Below are positions 45,850 to 55,368 of a stretch of DNA of 64,000 nt, one piece after another. The first letter of the stretch is position 1. Every line of letters starts with the position of its first letter. The position numbers and the translations under genes are program-made. This stretch comes from Hypnocyclicus thermotrophus (GTDB lineage Bacteria > Fusobacteriota > Fusobacteriia > Fusobacteriales > Fusobacteriaceae), in the NCBI RefSeq assembly GCF_004365575.1, contig NZ_SOBG01000007.1:62001-126000 (forward strand). The letters are read 5' to 3'. A model generated the notes under the pieces. The model was not told the DNA's origin and ran no database searches. It saw only the letters and a program-made list of their open reading frames with translations.

Positions 45850-46353
45850 ATGAAAAAAACACTTATTTTATTTATTTTATTAATGGGAGTTCAAGCGTAT
45901 GCACTGGATATTACACTTAGATTACCTGTTAGTACAAACACAGCGTTTCAAAAATTAAATGAAACGGATAATAGTGCAAGAGTTGGTATAGGTTTAGAAG
46001 CAGGCCAAGACTTAATTACATTTTCAATAGGAGCAGGAATGGAATGGGACAAGTCTATTAGCTTAAGTACAGGAGAAAAATTTGCACCAAGATTGACTTA
46101 TGGATATTTAAAATATAATTTATTTCCAGTAGCATTTAAACCATATTTAGTAGGTAAATACGGCTATATGAGTGCATATAGTAAATCTGGTTTTACATCT
46201 CTAGACACAAGTACTTTTTGGGGAATGGGGCTTGGAATAGATATATTTAATTCACAAGGTGAATTACTTTATACAAATTATCCAGTGACAATAAATGGTA
46301 CAAAAGATACTATGACAATGATTACATTAGCTTTAGGAATAAAAATATTTTAA
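45850..46353 (+). CDS. Small outer-membrane beta-barrel-like protein
   Basis: 167 aa. Signal peptide MKKTLILFILLMGVQAYA, cleaved before LDITLRL. The mature part alternates short amphipathic strands (VGIGLEAG, FSIGAGMEW, PRLTYGYLKYNL, YLVGKYGYMSAYS, FWGMGLGIDIF) and ends with a C-terminal Phe (LALGIKIF), as outer-membrane barrels do. This would suit an eight-stranded barrel. AAGGAG precedes the ATG. Its presence supports a diderm envelope. Function unknown. Confidence 0.75.
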   Translation: MKKTLILFILLMGVQAYALDITLRLPVSTNTAFQKLNETDNSARVGIGLEAGQDLITFSIGAGMEWDKSISLSTGEKFAPRLTYGYLKYNLFPVAFKPYLVGKYGYMSAYSKSGFTSLDTSTFWGMGLGIDIFNSQGELLYTNYPVTINGTKDTMTMITLALGIKIF

Positions 46354-46354
46354 T

Positions 46355-46390
46355 AAAAAAAGGGCTTTTATTTAAAAAAGCCTTTTTTTA
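46355..46390 (+). terminator. Terminator after the barrel-like protein gene
   Basis: An A-rich/T-rich stem built around GGGC and GCC with one G-U pair, starting at the stop codon and followed by a run of T. Confidence 0.75.
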
Positions 46391-46391
46391 T

Positions 46392-46419
46392 TAAAAAGAG
46401 ATAGCAATTTGCTATCTCT
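46392..46419 (-). terminator. Terminator after rpsO
   Basis: A 10-bp stem AGAGATAGCA / TGCTATCTCT with a 3-base loop, followed on the minus strand by a T stretch. It faces the plus-strand terminator just to its left. Confidence 0.8.
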
Positions 46420-46427
46420 AAAATTAA

Positions 46428-46688
46428 TTATTTTCTTATTCCTAATTCTTTTATTAAATTTCTATATCCTTCGATATCTTTAGATTTTAAGTAATTTAAT
46501 AATCTTCTTCTTTTACCAACCATTTTTAAAAGACCTAATCTTGAATGATGATCTTTTTTATGAACTTTTAAATGTTCAGTTAAATGATTAATTCTATCTG
46601 TTAAGATAGCTACTTGAACTTCTGTAGAACCAGTATCTTTTTCACTTTTACCAAATTTTTTTACTAAATCTTTTTTGTTTGCCAACAT
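46428..46688 (-). CDS. rpsO: 30S ribosomal protein S15
   Basis: 86 aa, normal length. Motifs: [23 protein letters not shown] and [21 protein letters not shown]. It binds the 16S rRNA central domain early in 30S assembly. TAGGAGG is placed before the ATG. The leader of about 75 bases from a strong promoter is unusually GC-rich for this genome and may carry autoregulation. Confidence 0.97.
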   Translation of the reverse strand: MLANKKDLVKKFGKSEKDTGSTEVQVAILTDRINHLTEHLKVHKKDHHSRLGLLKMVGKRRRLLNYLKSKDIEGYRNLIKELGIRK

Positions 46689-46763
46689 TTTGTTACCTCC
46701 TAATTATATTATTATTTAATCCAAGTATAGAGCCGGCAACAGCTACTAAACCTAGAATAAATG
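46689..46763 (-). promoter_or_regulatory. rpsO leader, candidate S15 autoregulatory RNA
   Basis: About 75 bases between the expected transcription start and ATG. It contains the locally GC-rich GTAGCTGTTGCCGGCTC, which can fold as AGCUG-UUGC-CGGCU, and flanking UCUAGG / CUUGGA that can pair with two G-U pairs. S15 genes are autoregulated through leader structures in several bacteria, so the role is plausible but unproven. Confidence 0.35.
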
Positions 46764-46769
46764 CAACAA

Positions 46770-46798
46770 ATTATATCATAATTAATAAATTATGTAAA
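46770..46798 (-). promoter_or_regulatory. Promoter for rpsO
   Basis: On the minus strand: TTTACA (46798-46793), a 17-base spacer and TATAAT (46775-46770). It directly follows the ftsH stop codon. Confidence 0.7.
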
Positions 46799-46801
46799 GA
46801 A

Positions 46802-48928
46802 TTAATTTTTATATTTTTTTAAATTTTCAGTAATAGTATCTTTTAAAAAATCTTCTTTTACTTGAGGAAAACCAATAATTTCTTCTAATTCTTCAGACAT
46901 TATAGTTTCTTTTTCAAGAAGTTGTAAAGAAATTTTTTCAAGAAGTTCTATATTATCAGATAATATTTTTTTAGCGGAATTATATGCATCATTAATAAGT
47001 TTTTTAACTTCTGCATCTATTAGTTTAGCAGTATCTTCACTATATATTCTTTGTTTAAACCATTCTCCTTCTTGAGAATCATCAAGCATAAGAGGTCCAA
47101 ATTTATCTACCATACCAAACCGAGTAACCATAGCAAGAGCCATTTTTGTAGCTCTTTCAATATCATTACTTGCTCCAGTAGTAATATCTCCAAATACAAG
47201 TTCTTCAGCAGCTCTTCCACCAAGAAGTGCTTGTAATTCTGATAAATATTCATTTTTTGATTTTAAATATTTATCTTCAGTAGGTAAACTCATAGTATAA
47301 CCAAGAGCCGCCATACCTCTAGGAACAATAGTTACTTTATGTACAGGGTCTGTATGAGGAATCATCCATTGAACAAGTGTATGACCTACTTCATGGTAAG
47401 CTACAATATATTTTTCTTTTTCAATAGTAAGTCTAGATTTTCTTTCAGGTCCAATAGATACCTTTTCACTAGCTTCTTCTAAGTCAGCCATAGTAATAAC
47501 AACTCTATTATCTCTAGCAGCTAAAATTGCAGCTTCATTTAATAAATTAGCTAAATCAGCACCAACAAAGCCAGGCGTTTTTCTAGCAACTACTTGTAAA
47601 TCTACATCTTCGGCTAATTTTTTATTTTTAGAATGAACTTTTAATATTTCTTCTCTACCTTTTTTATCAGGTCTATCAACTACTACTTGTCTATCAAATC
47701 TACCTGGTCTCATAAGAGCTTTGTCAAGGATTTCAGGTCTGTTTGTAGCGGCAATAACTATAATAGTTTCATCATTTCCAAAACCATCCATTTCTACAAG
47801 AAGTTGATTTAGAGTTTGCTCTCTTTCATCATTTCCGCCACCTTGTCCACTTCCCCTTTTTCTACCAACAGCATCAATTTCATCTATAAATACAATACAA
47901 GGTGCATTTTTTCTAGCTTTTCCGAATAAATCTCTTACTCTTGAAGCTCCAACACCAACAAACATTTCAACAAATTCAGAACCAGAAATACTAAAAAATG
48001 GTACATTTGCTTCTCCAGCAACAGCTTTTGCTAAAAGGGTTTTTCCTGTACCAGGCGCCCCCATTAATAATACACCTTTAGGAATTTTAGCTCCAGCTTT
48101 TAAGAATTTTTTAGGTTCCTTTAAAAACTCTACTATTTCTTGAAGTTCAACTTTTGCTTCATCAGCTCCAGCAACATCATTAAAAGTAACTTTTACTTTT
48201 TGTGATGTTCCATCTTTTGTTTTAGATTTACCAATATTAAATATTTGAGGACCACCACTATTACTATTTCCTCTATTCATTCTATTTAGTAAAAATATCC
48301 ATACAACTATAAGCAATATCATTGGTGACCATGATAAGAATATATTAGTTAATAAAAGTGGCATTCTATCAGGTTCTAGAGATATTACATCTATATTTTT
48401 TTCATCAATAATTTTCATTAGTTTTTCGTCTTGAGATATTCTATATGTTATCATTTTAGTTTTATATTTTTGTTTAGTTACATCATCATATGCATATAGA
48501 TAGTCTTCTTTTTCTTCAACTCTTAGAATATTACCATTTTTAAGAGTATTAATAAATTCAGTATAAGATACTTCTTTTATAGTTTGAGTTGTAGAAGTTG
48601 ATAAAAGATTTGGTAGGGAAATAATAAGGACAATCACAAAAAGAATTAATACAATATTTTTAAAATTAACTTTTAATTTTTTTTCGCTATTTTCATCAGA
48701 AAATAACTCTTCTAATATTTTATCTTTATCTTTTTTTGTATCTTCTTTTTTATCCTTTTTTTCTTCATTAGTTTTATTTTCTTTCTTATTCTCTTCTTTC
48801 TTATTTTCTTTAGAATCTAATTTTTCATTAGAATCATTAGACTCTTTATTCTCATTTTGAATATCTTCATTTTTTTGAACATCTTCATTTTCATGAGAAT
48901 TATTTTGATTTTCATAATCATTATTCAT
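46802..48928 (-). CDS. ftsH: ATP-dependent zinc metalloprotease FtsH with charged N-terminal extension
   Basis: 708 aa, longer than usual. Residues 1-85 are an added Asn/Glu/Lys/Asp-rich, probably disordered cytosolic segment before membrane helix 1 (about 90-109). A periplasmic loop, helix 2 (about 196-215), the AAA domain with MGAPGTGKT and the pore motif [27 protein letters not shown], and protease site YHEVGHTLV (HExxH) follow. AAGGAGG precedes the ATG and there is no other Met in the extension, so the long start is well supported. It overlaps tilS by 8 bases, a widespread pairing. Confidence 0.96.
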   Translation of the reverse strand: MNNDYENQNNSHENEDVQKNEDIQNENKESNDSNEKLDSKENKKEENKKENKTNEEKKDKKEDTKKDKDKILEELFSDENSEKKLKVNFKNIVLILFVIVLIISLPNLLSTSTTQTIKEVSYTEFINTLKNGNILRVEEKEDYLYAYDDVTKQKYKTKMITYRISQDEKLMKIIDEKNIDVISLEPDRMPLLLTNIFLSWSPMILLIVVWIFLLNRMNRGNSNSGGPQIFNIGKSKTKDGTSQKVKVTFNDVAGADEAKVELQEIVEFLKEPKKFLKAGAKIPKGVLLMGAPGTGKTLLAKAVAGEANVPFFSISGSEFVEMFVGVGASRVRDLFGKARKNAPCIVFIDEIDAVGRKRGSGQGGGNDEREQTLNQLLVEMDGFGNDETIIVIAATNRPEILDKALMRPGRFDRQVVVDRPDKKGREEILKVHSKNKKLAEDVDLQVVARKTPGFVGADLANLLNEAAILAARDNRVVITMADLEEASEKVSIGPERKSRLTIEKEKYIVAYHEVGHTLVQWMIPHTDPVHKVTIVPRGMAALGYTMSLPTEDKYLKSKNEYLSELQALLGGRAAEELVFGDITTGASNDIERATKMALAMVTRFGMVDKFGPLMLDDSQEGEWFKQRIYSEDTAKLIDAEVKKLINDAYNSAKKILSDNIELLEKISLQLLEKETIMSEELEEIIGFPQVKEDFLKDTITENLKKYKN

Positions 48929-50276
48929 TAGTTTCTACCTCCTTAAGTTCGATTATTAAAAATTTTTTAGTAGTTGTGGTAGTCTTAAATTCTTCGCTTA
49001 ATCGAATATTACCAACACAAACTATTTTATCATTATTAATTATTAAAGGCAAAGAATTTCTTTTATATTTATCAATTTTTTCATTTATAAAGAAATCTTT
49101 TAATTTTTTTTTGTTTTTTGAGCCAATAGGGATAAAAAAATCGCCTTTTTTTCTTGTACGAATTAAAAATTCATTATGTAAAATTTTATCTTTATCAATA
49201 CAAAAAACATTATTTTTTGAAATATACTTATCACTTTCTCTAATAGAAATATAATAATTATTAAATATTAAATTTGAATTAATTTTTAATGTTTTTTCTA
49301 AAGAATTGTTATTAAGAATTTTAATATTATCAGAAATATAAAATTCATTATATATTTTATATAATTTTTTTTGCTCATTTAATAAGTATTCTTTGCTACC
49401 ATTTGAATACAACAAATTAAAAATTTTATTAATTTTTTTTCTGTTATAGGCAATATTATTGTTTTTTAGAATAGTTTTAATAATTTCTTTTTGTAAGTAT
49501 TCTGGAAAAGATATAAGTTTATCAATATCAAATTTCTTTCCAGAGTTATTTATATAATTATCAATTTCTTTTTTAAAGTATTTATTAATGTCATTTAACT
49601 CATCAATTAAAGATATGATTTTATCTTTAAAATTTGAGTTAAATTCTTTTTCAAAATATGGAATTAATTCAAGTCGAATTTTATTTCTAGTATAAATTGA
49701 TTTGAAATTACTCTCATCAATTTGATATCTCAAATTATTTTCTTCTAGAAATTTTAGAATTTCCTCTTTTTTGATATATAATAAAGGACGAATATAATAA
49801 TCTCTTTTTACAGGAATAGAACAAAGTCCATCTATAGATGTTCCTCTCGATAGTCGAAACATAAATGTTTCTACATTATCATCTAAAATATGTGCAAGAG
49901 CCACTTTATTAGCGCCTATTTTATTTTTTATTTCTTTAAAGAAGTTGTATCTAACTTCTCTACCAGCTTCTTCTTCACTAAGTTTAAAAGAGGTAGCATA
50001 TTTTTTTATATCTACACTTTTTATAAAAGTAGGAATATTGTATTTTTTACCTAATTCAATAACAAATTGTTCATCTAAATCAGCATCTATTCCTCTTAAG
50101 TTATGATTGATATGTGCAAAATAAAGAGATAAATTATATTTAGATTGTAATTTATAAAGTAAATGAAATAAACAAACTGAATCAGGACCACCTGATAATG
50201 CAATAATTATTTTATCATTTTTTGAAATTAAATTATTATTTTGTATAGTTGATAAAAATTTATTATAAATTCTCAC
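48921..50276 (-). CDS. tilS: tRNA(Ile)-lysidine synthase
   Basis: 451 aa, GTG start with AAAGGAAAA upstream. N-terminal PP-loop ATPase ALSGGPDSVCLFHLL, AHINHNLRG, AHILDDNVETFMFRLSRG, RPLLYIKKEEI and YTRNKIRLELIP; C-terminal TilS-type domain. It modifies C34 of tRNA(Ile) to lysidine, switching decoding from AUG to AUA. This is essential in a genome so rich in ATA codons. It is translationally coupled to ftsH. Confidence 0.95.
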   Translation of the reverse strand: MRIYNKFLSTIQNNNLISKNDKIIIALSGGPDSVCLFHLLYKLQSKYNLSLYFAHINHNLRGIDADLDEQFVIELGKKYNIPTFIKSVDIKKYATSFKLSEEEAGREVRYNFFKEIKNKIGANKVALAHILDDNVETFMFRLSRGTSIDGLCSIPVKRDYYIRPLLYIKKEEILKFLEENNLRYQIDESNFKSIYTRNKIRLELIPYFEKEFNSNFKDKIISLIDELNDINKYFKKEIDNYINNSGKKFDIDKLISFPEYLQKEIIKTILKNNNIAYNRKKINKIFNLLYSNGSKEYLLNEQKKLYKIYNEFYISDNIKILNNNSLEKTLKINSNLIFNNYYISIRESDKYISKNNVFCIDKDKILHNEFLIRTRKKGDFFIPIGSKNKKKLKDFFINEKIDKYKRNSLPLIINNDKIVCVGNIRLSEEFKTTTTTKKFLIIELKEVETNE

Positions 50277-50287
50277 TATTTTCCTTT

Positions 50288-51433
50288 CTATTTTTCAGCA
50301 ATTTGATAATTTATGCTTTTGATGCTAACACCTTGATAATATTTTTTTAATATTTCAATATAATTTTTACCTTTTTTAGCTAATGTATAAGCACTCCACT
50401 GAGGAAGTCCTACACCATGTCCAGAACCACTACCAGAAAAATAAAAATAATTTCCTGATGATTTTATTGTGAACATTGTACTAAAAATTTTAGAATAACC
50501 TACTATTTGACGCAATTTATCCCCAGAAATAGTAATTGTTTTATCGCCTATAATTTTTACTTTTTTAGCACGCTTACTTTTTATTTCAATGATTTTAATA
50601 TAAGAGACTTTGAATCCTATTAATTTTGAAAAATCTTGCTTATTAATTTTATAACTCCAATGTCTACGAGGTGATTCTATATCATTTTTTCTATCATCAA
50701 CACTTCTAAGATAAGGAATTTTACTTCCCCAAACATCTTCACTATTAGCAGTATATCCTCCACTACTAGCATGAAAAAGAGCGTTTATATATTTTCCATT
50801 ATAAGTAATAACTTGATTTTCTGTCTGATTAATCAAATCATTTATTCTTTTGTTTTCTTTATTATAACCTAAATATACCTGAGAAGTAACTCCATCTTCT
50901 ACATCATATAAATCAAACTTTTTATTTTTCATTGAATAGAATAAATATGTTCTAGCTGCAACAGCTTGAGCCTTTATAGCTTCGTCAGGAAATGAAAAAC
51001 CTATTTCTGAAGGAACAACACTATATAAATATTCTTCGGTTCTTACTATATTAATAGGAAGAATATGGTTATTATGCGGTAATAATTCTAATTCGCCTCT
51101 ATAAGTAGAATATGTTTTTCCATTTTTACTAATATCAAACATTGAAATAATATCTAATTTTTTTATTATTATTTTGTTAGTTATGCTATTTAAAATTTTT
51201 ATTTTATTATTATAGTAAGTGATTTTTATACTATCATTTTTAGAAAGTATAGAAGTTTTGTTATTATATTTTATTAATAAATTTCCGTTAATAGACTTTA
51301 TATAAATAGAATTACTTTCAAATCTTTTTAAACCTACTCTAATTAAAGGACCAAAAGTATCTAAAGATAATTGATAATCAAATGAAAATGAAAAAGTTGA
51401 TAATAAAATAAAAAATAATAATATTTTTTTCAA
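50288..51433 (-). CDS. SpoIID/LytB-domain protein, probable peptidoglycan enzyme
   Basis: 381 aa, TTG start (AAAGGAG 8 bases upstream). Signal peptide LKKILLFFILLSTFSFS. The SpoIID domain has RTEEYLYSVVPSEIGFSFPDEAIKAQAVAARTY (only in part quoted: VVPSEIGF, QAVAARTY), then HASSGGYTANSEDVWG and SGSGHGVGLPQWSAY. SpoIID proteins cut glycan strands lacking stem peptides; outside sporulators they are linked to cell-wall turnover. It lies 11 bases before tilS on the same strand. Confidence 0.9.
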   Translation of the reverse strand: MKKILLFFILLSTFSFSFDYQLSLDTFGPLIRVGLKRFESNSIYIKSINGNLLIKYNNKTSILSKNDSIKITYYNNKIKILNSITNKIIIKKLDIISMFDISKNGKTYSTYRGELELLPHNNHILPINIVRTEEYLYSVVPSEIGFSFPDEAIKAQAVAARTYLFYSMKNKKFDLYDVEDGVTSQVYLGYNKENKRINDLINQTENQVITYNGKYINALFHASSGGYTANSEDVWGSKIPYLRSVDDRKNDIESPRRHWSYKINKQDFSKLIGFKVSYIKIIEIKSKRAKKVKIIGDKTITISGDKLRQIVGYSKIFSTMFTIKSSGNYFYFSGSGSGHGVGLPQWSAYTLAKKGKNYIEILKKYYQGVSIKSINYQIAEK

Positions 51434-51435
51434 TG

Positions 51436-53091
51436 TTAAATCTCCTTTATTATTAAATCATTATTATAGATAAAAAGTATCTCTTTTTTCTCTTTTTTAT
51501 TATTTATTATATCATAATTAAATATTTCATATTCAGTTTTTTTATAAGCTTCTCGTTTAGATTTGAAATTTAAATTATTTAATAATTCATTATATTTTTC
51601 TTTATCAGTATTTCTTTTGAACCAATATGGAAAATATCCCGTTTTTCCTATTGAGAGATAATCAAATTTTAAATATTCTATAAAAATATCAATATTTTTA
51701 AAAGATTTGTCTAAATAAAATTCATATAAATAATTAAATATAGACACTTGTTTATGAGCGACATTAATTAATTTTCTCTTTTTATAATACTCAGAAATAT
51801 TTTCATAAAATTCAAAAGGTGAATCATAAAAATTTATTAAGATATAATTTAAAGATTTTAAAAATTTATTAGAATTATAATAAAAATCTAACGCTTTTTC
51901 AATATTTTTTAGTTTTACAAGGTCATTAAAAGATATATAATTATTACTTAAGACTTCGTATGGTGGGAAATCGAGATAATTATAATTATATTTACTAACA
52001 AGACTCTCCATTTCAGTACCATTTAAAATTTTTAAAAAACCTAATTGTATCATTTCAGCTTTTAAAGAATGAACATAATTAAATGATTTTTTAAATGTAT
52101 TATAATCTTCTTCAGGTAAACCAGCTATTAAATCAACATGTAAATGTATATTATCTTTTATATCCAAAATATTTTTTTTGAGTATTTCTAATTTATTTGT
52201 TCGATGAATAATATTTAAAGTTTTTTCATTAATAGTTTGAATTCCTATTTCAAATTGGAAATATTTTCTAGGAACTTTTTGTAAAAATTTAATAACCTCT
52301 TCATCAAATAAATCTACACTTATTTCAAAATGAAAAGTAGTTTTTTCATTATAATTTTCTAATAAAAATTTCCATATTTCTAAATATCTTTTTTTATTAA
52401 GATTAAAAGTTCTATCAACAAATTTTACTAATTTTACTTTTTTATTAATAAATTTCATTAAATCAGTTTTAACTCTTTCTAATGAAAAATATCTAACTTT
52501 TTTATCAAGTGAAGACATGCAGTAAGCACAATTAAAAGGACATCCTCTTGAAGATTCATAATATAATATTAATGGTGATGTTTCAGATAATTCATTTTCA
52601 TCATATGGGAAAGGAATTATGTCTAAATTTAAAATAGGTGTTTTATATCCATTAAATGTTATTTTCTTTTCTTTTCTATAATAAATACCTTTTACAGAGT
52701 CAATGTCTTTAGTTAAAAATTCTAAAAAAATTTCTTCACCTTCACCAGAAATGATATAATCAATTTCTTTGTATAAATTCATTAGTTTTTCTGCTTGATA
52801 AGATACTTCAGGTCCGCCTAATAAAATTTTTGTATTAGGTAAAATCTTTTTTATTTCAATAATTAATTTATATACATATTCACTATTCCAAATATACGTT
52901 GAAATAGCAATTAAATCAGGATTTTCTTCATTTATAGTAGTCAAAATTTCGAGTAAATGATTATTTATAGTTTTTTCAATTAAATTTATTTTATAAAAGC
53001 TATTTATTTCAATATATTTTTTTATATATCTAAGAGCAAGATTAGTATGTACAAACTTACTATTTATTGCTAAAAATAAAATATTTTTCAT
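51436..53091 (-). CDS. B12-binding radical SAM protein (DUF4080 type)
   Basis: 551 aa. N-terminal cobalamin-binding-like Rossmann domain (about 1-140, with KILLGGPEVSY), radical SAM core with RGCPFNCAYCMSS (CxxxCxxC), DRTFNLNKKRYLEIW and LIAGLPEEDY, and a long C-terminal helical region of the DUF4080 kind. The substrate is unknown; proteins of this class methylate or rearrange unactivated carbons. GGAGAAG precedes the ATG, and the spoIID gene starts 2 bases after its stop. Confidence 0.85.
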   Translation of the reverse strand: MKNILFLAINSKFVHTNLALRYIKKYIEINSFYKINLIEKTINNHLLEILTTINEENPDLIAISTYIWNSEYVYKLIIEIKKILPNTKILLGGPEVSYQAEKLMNLYKEIDYIISGEGEEIFLEFLTKDIDSVKGIYYRKEKKITFNGYKTPILNLDIIPFPYDENELSETSPLILYYESSRGCPFNCAYCMSSLDKKVRYFSLERVKTDLMKFINKKVKLVKFVDRTFNLNKKRYLEIWKFLLENYNEKTTFHFEISVDLFDEEVIKFLQKVPRKYFQFEIGIQTINEKTLNIIHRTNKLEILKKNILDIKDNIHLHVDLIAGLPEEDYNTFKKSFNYVHSLKAEMIQLGFLKILNGTEMESLVSKYNYNYLDFPPYEVLSNNYISFNDLVKLKNIEKALDFYYNSNKFLKSLNYILINFYDSPFEFYENISEYYKKRKLINVAHKQVSIFNYLYEFYLDKSFKNIDIFIEYLKFDYLSIGKTGYFPYWFKRNTDKEKYNELLNNLNFKSKREAYKKTEYEIFNYDIINNKKEKKEILFIYNNDLIIKEI

Positions 53092-53108
53092 TAACTTCTC
53101 CTTATCAA

Positions 53109-53141
53109 GAAAAAATAAGCGTTCTATATTAAAGAACGCTA
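53109..53141. terminator. Terminator after cheR
   Basis: An 8-bp stem AGCGTTCT / AGAACGCT with a 7-base loop. On the minus strand it begins in the cheR stop codon and ends in a T-run, so it separates cheR from the radical SAM gene. Confidence 0.75.
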
Positions 53142-53969
53142 TTTTTGATATATCATTAAATTTTCATTGTTAAATTTTCTATATGTAAAATTATTATCAA
53201 TTCCATTTAATGTTTCAGAATGTCCTAAAATAAAAAATCCATTAGGATTTAACTTATCATAAAATTTATCGACAATCTCTTTTTGAGTGTGTTTTTGAAA
53301 ATAAATAAATACATTTCTACAGAAAATAATGTCCATTTTAGGAATACTTGTAAATCTATCAGTTAAATTAAATCTTTTGAAAGTTACTAAAGATTTAAGC
53401 TCATTTTTCACAGTAACAATACCATTTTTTTCATCAATATCAAAATATTTTAAATATTTTTTTTCAACATTTTTAATATCTTTAATATCATATTTTCCTT
53501 CTTTAGCAATATTTAAAACTTTTTGATTTAAATCAGTACCTAAAATTTTAATATTTTTTCCTTTTAATTCAGGTATTTCTTTCAAAACAGCAGCTATAGT
53601 ATATGCTTCTTTTCCAGTAGAAGCAGCAGCACTCCAAATATTGATAGTAGAAATTCTTCTATTGGCTAATAATTCAGGTATTACCATTTTTTCTAAAGCG
53701 ATAAATTGTTTATCATGTCTAAAAAAAGATGTTTCGTTAGTAGTAACTTCATCAAAAAATTTAATTACTTCCGGATCAGACATTGACTTGTTTTTTATTA
53801 TATTAAAATATTTAGTATAAGAATCAAGTTCTAAATCTCTAAGTCTTCTTCTTACTCTATTTTGTAAGATAGTTTTTTTATTTATTGTATAGTGTATACC
53901 ACTTCTCTCATAAATATAATCTCTAAAAAGTTCAAATTCTTTGTCATTCATTTCAATTTTGATAATCAT
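53139..53969 (-). CDS. cheR: CheR-type protein-glutamate methyltransferase
   Basis: 276 aa, complete CheR. N-terminal helical domain with RDYIYERSGIHY and NRVRRRLRDL, then TTNETSFFRH, SAM site WSAAASTGKEAYT (a variant of the usual CSTGEEPYS), GTDLNQKVL, DIIFCRNVFIYF and GHSETL. It methylates glutamates of chemoreceptors. No other chemotaxis gene is in the window, so the pathway, or a non-chemotaxis target, is elsewhere. Its ATG shares a base with the mltG stop; GGAAG lies upstream with loose spacing, and ATG 53951 is an alternative start. Confidence 0.9.
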   Translation of the reverse strand: MIIKIEMNDKEFELFRDYIYERSGIHYTINKKTILQNRVRRRLRDLELDSYTKYFNIIKNKSMSDPEVIKFFDEVTTNETSFFRHDKQFIALEKMVIPELLANRRISTINIWSAAASTGKEAYTIAAVLKEIPELKGKNIKILGTDLNQKVLNIAKEGKYDIKDIKNVEKKYLKYFDIDEKNGIVTVKNELKSLVTFKRFNLTDRFTSIPKMDIIFCRNVFIYFQKHTQKEIVDKFYDKLNPNGFFILGHSETLNGIDNNFTYRKFNNENLMIYQK

Positions 53970-54919
53970 TAAAAATTACTTCCTTTCTTATATCTTAGAT
54001 GTTCTTTATATGTAGTAGAAAAATGATGAACTCTATCTTTGGTTAATACAAAATATAAATAGTTACTATTTTTAGGATTTTCAGCCGCTAAAAAAGATAT
54101 TTTTCCAGGATTTGAAATAGGTGTAGGCGGAAGTCCTTTATAATAATATGTATTATATTTTGAGTTTATTTTTAGATCTTTTTTAGAAAAATTACTTTTT
54201 TGGTAATTAAATAGATATGCTAAAGTAGCACATGATTGAAGTTTCATATTTATATTTAATCTGTTATGAAATACAGAAGAAATCAAATATTTTTCTTTAT
54301 CATTAGCTGCTTCTTTTTCTATGATTGATGCAAGAATTAAATTATTATAAAATTTATTTTTATCAGGATAATTTTTAGGTGGATACTTTTTTAAAAAATT
54401 ATCTAAAAACATATTTATAATTTCATTTTCAGATTGTGATTTAGTAAAATAATATGTATCAGGATAAAAATAGCCTTCAAAATTTTGATTTGGTGTAGGA
54501 TAATAAAAATTTTTTTTATTTTTTAAAATTTCTTCAAATTTTTTAATATCAATTAAATTATTTGAATTTAATCTATTTTTAACCTGTTTTAATGTAAATC
54601 CTTCAGGAATAACAATTTTGATTATTTTATAAGAATTTTTAGTAAATTCTTTAAATAATTCATTTTTTGTATAGTAATTATTTAAATTAAAAGTACCTGC
54701 TTTTATTTTTTTCGAATCAAAAAAAAATTTAAAAAAAACTCTATCAAAAAAGTTATAATTTATATTTAATTTGTTATATATTTTTTTAATAGTATCATTT
54801 GTATTTATTGTAATATTTAATTGATAAAAATTTTTATTATAATAAAAATCAAAATAAAAGTAACCGCTACTTAAAATTAATACAGTAAAAATCAAAAAAA
54901 ATATTTTTTTAAATTTCAT
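53969..54919 (-). CDS. mltG: MltG/YceG-type endolytic murein transglycosylase
   Basis: 316 aa. One N-terminal membrane helix (FFLIFTVLILSSGYFYF), a LysM-like segment, then the YceG catalytic domain with EGYFYPDTYYF, ASIIEKEAANDKE (catalytic Glu), SVFHNRLNINMKLQSC and GLPPTPISNPG. It cleaves nascent glycan strands to set their length. Overlapping ends link it to cheR, an odd pairing. The Asn/Lys/Phe-rich composition matches its neighbours. Confidence 0.92.
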   Translation of the reverse strand: MKFKKIFFLIFTVLILSSGYFYFDFYYNKNFYQLNITINTNDTIKKIYNKLNINYNFFDRVFFKFFFDSKKIKAGTFNLNNYYTKNELFKEFTKNSYKIIKIVIPEGFTLKQVKNRLNSNNLIDIKKFEEILKNKKNFYYPTPNQNFEGYFYPDTYYFTKSQSENEIINMFLDNFLKKYPPKNYPDKNKFYNNLILASIIEKEAANDKEKYLISSVFHNRLNINMKLQSCATLAYLFNYQKSNFSKKDLKINSKYNTYYYKGLPPTPISNPGKISFLAAENPKNSNYLYFVLTKDRVHHFSTTYKEHLRYKKGSNF

Positions 54920-54984
54920 AAATTTCCTCTTAATATTAGATTTTCCTTACATATTATATCATATAAAAATAAAGATTAGAATAT

Positions 54985-55251
54985 TTATTTTTTATTAATA
55001 TAATAATTTATTGTAATAGCATTTTCAAGTTTTATTTCCATTTCATTTTCTTTAAATAAAAATTCTTCAATTAAAATGTATTTTTCGTTATCTTTATTAA
55101 AATAATATCTTCGTTCTAAATTTTTTAATGAGTTTTGCTTAAAATTACTATCAAGAATAAAATCTTGTTTTAGGATTTCACCTTTTTTTTTCTCTATTTT
55201 TTTAGGAAAATTATCTATGCTATTTAATATTTCGATTGTTTTACTTTTCAT
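54985..55251 (-). CDS. 88-aa protein of unknown function
   Basis: Lys/Glu/Asn-rich, no signal peptide or membrane segment. It contains ILNSIDNFPKKIEKKKGEIL and ends TINYYINKK. The pattern LERRYYFNKDNEKYILIEEFLF suggests a small beta-sheet protein. The ribosome site GAGGTG is partly buried in a hairpin upstream (55262-55281). It lies 65 bases upstream of mltG on the same strand. No family recognised. Confidence 0.65.
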   Translation of the reverse strand: MKSKTIEILNSIDNFPKKIEKKKGEILKQDFILDSNFKQNSLKNLERRYYFNKDNEKYILIEEFLFKENEMEIKLENAITINYYINKK

Positions 55252-55261
55252 ATATTATTCA

Positions 55262-55281
55262 CCTCATAAATATTTACGAGG
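55262..55281 (-). promoter_or_regulatory. Hairpin covering the ribosome binding site of the 88-aa gene
   Basis: In the minus-strand RNA, CCUCGUAAAU pairs with AUUUAUGAGG (nine Watson-Crick pairs and one G-U), and GAGG at its 3' end is the Shine-Dalgarno. The CCUC arm would hide it. A melted stem or a bound factor would be needed for efficient translation. Confidence 0.45.
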
Positions 55282-55368
55282 AAAAATAAAAAATCCTTTA
55301 AATTAAAATAAGAAAATCTAAAAAAATTAGAATTTTATCAAAATATATAGAGTGATTAAATAATAAAC

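Noticed and set aside
46689-46765. Leader peptide VAFILGLVAVAGSILGL before rpsO
   Set aside because: There is no ATG, GTG or TTG in frame after the preceding stop, so it is listed only as an RNA leader feature.
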